Assembly: GCF_023168165.1 (NCBI RefSeq)
Contig: NZ_BQYJ01000002.1
Coordinates: forward strand, 248,001 to 312,000
Direction of reading: 5' to 3'
DNA length: 64,000 nucleotides
Origin: Niallia sp. NCCP-28
GTDB lineage: Bacteria > Bacillota > Bacilli > Bacillales > Cytobacillaceae
Part shown: piece by piece, positions 63,075-64,000 of the stretch
Position numbering within the stretch: position 1 is the first letter of the stretch
Layout of the letters: every line of letters starts with the position of its first letter
Notes under the pieces: generated by a model
What the model saw: only the letters and a program-made list of their open reading frames with translations
The model's database searches: none
Told to the model about the DNA's origin: nothing
Program-made: the position numbers and the translations under genes

Positions 63075-63104
63075 GCTATAAGCGAAATAGGAAAGGAAAT
63101 GAAA

Positions 63105-64000
63105 ATGAAACAAAAAGACAGAAAATCTATGCTGATTTCTAATATTTGCATTTATGGAGAAGATGCTATCATTTCTCGCGGCTATTTAAGAATAATAGAT
63201 GGTGTGATTGAATCATATGGTTCGCTGCAGGAGCTATCTCCTGATAAAAAGCAGGTGGATAAAATAGTAGAGTTTCCTAATTCCTATAAGTTAATTCCTG
63301 GTTTGATCGATATTCATATACATGGTGCATGTAATGCTGATGTAATGGATGGAACTCTCCAAGCTTTAGAAAAGATGGCAGAAACTTTGCCAAAAGAGGG
63401 AACAACAAGTTTTTTGGCAACAACGATGACTCAACAAGAACAGGAAATTGAAACAGCTTTAGAAAATGCAGCTTCCTATATCGGAAGTCAAACGAAATTT
63501 GGGATAGCAGAAGTATTGGGAATTCATTTAGAAGGTCCATTTATTGCAGCAGCTAAAGCAGGGGCGCAACCCCTTCAAGCAATCAAAAAACCAAATGTAG
63601 AATTATTTAAAAAGTGGCAGAATATTGCAGGAGATCACATAAAATTAGTAACACTGGCACCAGAAGAAGAAAATGGCCTAGATTTAGTTGCCTATTTAAA
63701 AGAGGCAGGGGTTGTTGCATCAATGGGCCATACGGATGCTCTTTATGAAGAAGTTGTAAAAGGAATAGAAGCAGGAGTAAGTCATGTTACCCATTTGTAT
63801 AACGGAATGAGAGGGTTGCATCATCGTGATCCAGGAGTCGCTGGAGCAGCTTTGCTTCATAAAGAATTACTGGTTGAAATGATTGTAGATGGCATTCATA
63901 TTCACCCTCAGGTTGTCAATCTGACGTATCGGCAAAAAGGAAAAGAAGGCATTGTTTTAATAACAGACAGCATGCGTGCCAAATGGATGGATGATGGAAT
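63105..64000 (+). CDS. nagA: N-acetylglucosamine-6-phosphate deacetylase (truncated by window end)
   Basis: The frame is open from ATG 63105 to the end of the window (298 codons of an expected ~385-400). NagA removes acetate from GlcNAc-6-P, giving glucosamine-6-P for NagB. Visible motifs are LIPGLIDIHIHGACNADVMD (metal site), GIHLEGPFIAAAKAGAQPLQ (catalytic Glu), ASMGHTDALYEE, VSHVTHLYNGMRGLHHRDPG and LITDSMRAKW. AAAGGA is 7 bases upstream; an in-frame ATG at 63099 is an alternative. nagB and nagR would be expected beyond the edge. Confidence 0.95.
   Translation, partial: MKQKDRKSMLISNICIYGEDAIISRGYLRIIDGVIESYGSLQELSPDKKQVDKIVEFPNSYKLIPGLIDIHIHGACNADVMDGTLQALEKMAETLPKEGTTSFLATTMTQQEQEIETALENAASYIGSQTKFGIAEVLGIHLEGPFIAAAKAGAQPLQAIKKPNVELFKKWQNIAGDHIKLVTLAPEEENGLDLVAYLKEAGVVASMGHTDALYEEVVKGIEAGVSHVTHLYNGMRGLHHRDPGVAGAALLHKELLVEMIVDGIHIHPQVVNLTYRQKGKEGIVLITDSMRAKWMDDG

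Larger units (their letters stand above)
62527..63104. other. Gap between the LacI gene and nagA with repeat remnants and promoter
   Basis: It contains a 24-codon protein-like scrap (62534-62614, reading NIVDVINQYQEDILAVLIEV then GYYQ), repeat copy E (62668-62718), the nagA-side promoter (62811-62858), a small TTGATT...AATCAA element (62904-62936), a 10-base-arm hairpin (63003-63028) and the NagR-like dyad (63036-63074). Confidence 0.5.

Overview
The window reads as chromosomal DNA of a low-GC, endospore-forming Bacillaceae member. It carries spoVAE, a YjcZ-type peptide and spoVIF. The order yjcZ-spoVIF-yjcD-(DUF421)-yjcF-yjcG-yjcH matches Bacillus subtilis, and the regulatory sites (NrdR, XylR, RpiR, CcpA cre) are of Bacillus type. 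The gene set and a family of dispersed intergenic repeats would fit a Niallia/Bacillus circulans-like genome, but the genus is an inference. I see no rRNA, tRNA, CRISPR array, prophage or intact insertion sequence.

Layout. 1-7.9 kb: end of spoVAE, a DUF421 membrane protein, spore genes, then the yjcD (CoiA-like/UvrD helicase), DUF421, yjcF, yjcG, yjcH block. 8.2-11.1 kb: a decayed class II aldolase fragment, a small membrane protein and the anaerobic ribonucleotide reductase genes nrdD-nrdG behind tandem NrdR boxes. 11.1-15.9 kb: an SRPBCC-ArsR pair with a dyad operator, a DoxX protein with an Fnr/Rex-like site, and a MarR-EmrA-EmrB efflux operon. 16-22 kb: a gluconate cluster (gntP, rpiR-type regulator, gnd, gntK) sharing a GAAA-AT-rich-TTTC operator motif. 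22.3-28.8 kb: a melibiose/raffinose operon (melR, melE, melD, melC and a GH36 alpha-galactosidase). 29-34.3 kb: an AraC regulator and galK-galE-galT.

34.8-40.8 kb holds two large cyclic-di-GMP proteins. One is a PAS3-GGDEF-EAL-PilZ protein. The other is a six-PAS array whose GGDEF domain lies in the -1 frame, exactly at an A AAA AAC slippery heptamer. 40.9-41.9 kb: a MarR regulator with a CBO0543-type membrane protein. 42-59.6 kb is a xylose/xylo-oligosaccharide island: xynB, xynP, galM, a YesM/YesN-type two-component system, a sugar ABC transporter with a YesL-like protein, xylR, xylA, xylB and an aldo/keto reductase. It has XylR-type operators at three promoters and cre sites. 59.7-64 kb: a glycosyltransferase, a LacI-type regulator, and nagA (truncated by the window end) behind a strong promoter with cre and NagR-like sites.

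The window is largely a carbohydrate-catabolic region. Gluconate, alpha-galactosides, galactose, xylan fragments and GlcNAc-6-P each have their own regulator, and cre-like sites tie most of them to CcpA. The most unusual points are the slippery-sequence split of the PAS-GGDEF gene, a dispersed intergenic repeat with conserved end boxes, the redox-type palindrome at doxX, and the EmrB-type pump with an extra N-terminal membrane anchor. Operon, operator and promoter assignments are read by eye and are inferences.
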